64,000 nucleotides of DNA from Methylobacterium pseudosasicola (GTDB lineage: Bacteria > Pseudomonadota > Alphaproteobacteria > Rhizobiales > Beijerinckiaceae): contig NZ_FOTK01000003.1 of NCBI RefSeq assembly GCF_900114535.1, positions 124,001 to 188,000 on the forward strand, written 5' to 3'. The notes below the pieces were generated by a model. The model saw only the letters and a list, made by a program, of their open reading frames with translations. It was not told the origin of the DNA and searched no databases. Positions 63,859 to 64,000 of the stretch are shown here, in pieces (within the stretch, counting starts at the first letter, position 1; every line of letters begins with the position of its first letter). The position numbers were made by a program, and so were the translations under genes.

Positions 63859-64000
63859 GGTGAGCCCCTCGATCGTGAGGGTGCCAGTAACCGGCGTTCG
63901 AGCTTAGCCGGCAAGCCTCAATAGGGCTTAGCCAATACCCCGGATGGCGGGGCCGTAATCCCGGCCAGCCGAGCGCCGCGCGAAGGTGATCCTTGCAATC

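Noticed and set aside
1..64000. tRNA or rRNA genes
   Set aside because: No cloverleaf-like segment with conserved TTCGA arm or rRNA core sequence was noticed; a tRNAscan run would settle this.

Overview
The window is very GC-rich, densely coded and has the codon bias of a high-GC alphaproteobacterium. Gene content (MucR/Ros regulator, DUF6456 protein, UbiK-like/YbjN/ProC set, bd-type oxidase with a DUF2474 subunit, many paralogous MCPs, PhoH-like ATPase, several families of long palindromic intergenic repeats) fits Methylobacterium or a close relative in the Methylobacteriaceae. That assignment is by recognition only; no database was searched.

Layout. 1-11.2 kb is a chemotaxis-type locus. 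Three transmembrane MCPs (the first cut by the window edge), CheW, CheA and a soluble MCP-like protein lie on the minus strand; a STAS protein and a CheY lie divergently on the plus strand. No CheR or CheB is in the window. 11.6-15.1 kb holds a PAS/HisKA_2-type sensor with an eroded ATPase domain, SufE, a DUF6456 protein, a 70-aa orphan and MucR. 15.5-26.9 kb carries oligopeptidase B, an APH-fold kinase, a VOC protein, a large AsmA-family protein, a UvrD helicase and a PhoH-like ATPase. 27-30.2 kb has a Met/His-rich secreted peptide, a UbiK-like factor, YbjN and ProC (coupled), and a TetR-like regulator. 30.2-33.1 kb has a fourth transmembrane MCP and a degenerate receiver protein. 33.3-35.7 kb is a translationally coupled argJ-SIMPL-mutT operon.

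35.7-41 kb is an electrophile/quinone-detoxification type cluster (ring-cleaving dioxygenase, MhqD-like hydrolase, DoxX, haloperoxidase-like hydrolase, Gfo/Idh/MocA oxidoreductase), divergent from a LysR gene across a perfect palindrome. 41.5-45.5 kb has a GntR regulator and a cydA-cydB-DUF2474-gbsR operon whose upstream region holds a perfect 18-bp palindrome. 45.7-49.6 kb has an aminotransferase, an AT-rich islet encoding a predicted lipoprotein, and a DHDPS-family enzyme. 49.8-52.4 kb is a cystine/polar amino-acid ABC importer. 52.4-57.9 kb has a DUF2243 protein with a coupled 51-aa membrane protein, an OPT transporter, AraC and Crp/Fnr regulators and a small membrane protein. 58.1-59.1 kb has a non-autonomous-transposon-like element next to a BrnT/BrnA toxin-antitoxin pair. 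59.3-63.9 kb has EgtD coupled to a second methyltransferase, a YgjV-like protein, a DUF4336 protein and two hypothetical proteins.

Five families of long intergenic palindromes or inverted repeats occur, two of them in more than one copy. I see no rRNA, tRNA, CRISPR array or intact insertion sequence. No complete new system could be demonstrated. The most unusual items are the element with 20-bp inverted termini beside brnTA, the palindrome in front of the cyd-gbsR operon, the degenerate signalling proteins around the chemotaxis genes, and the AT-rich lipoprotein islet.
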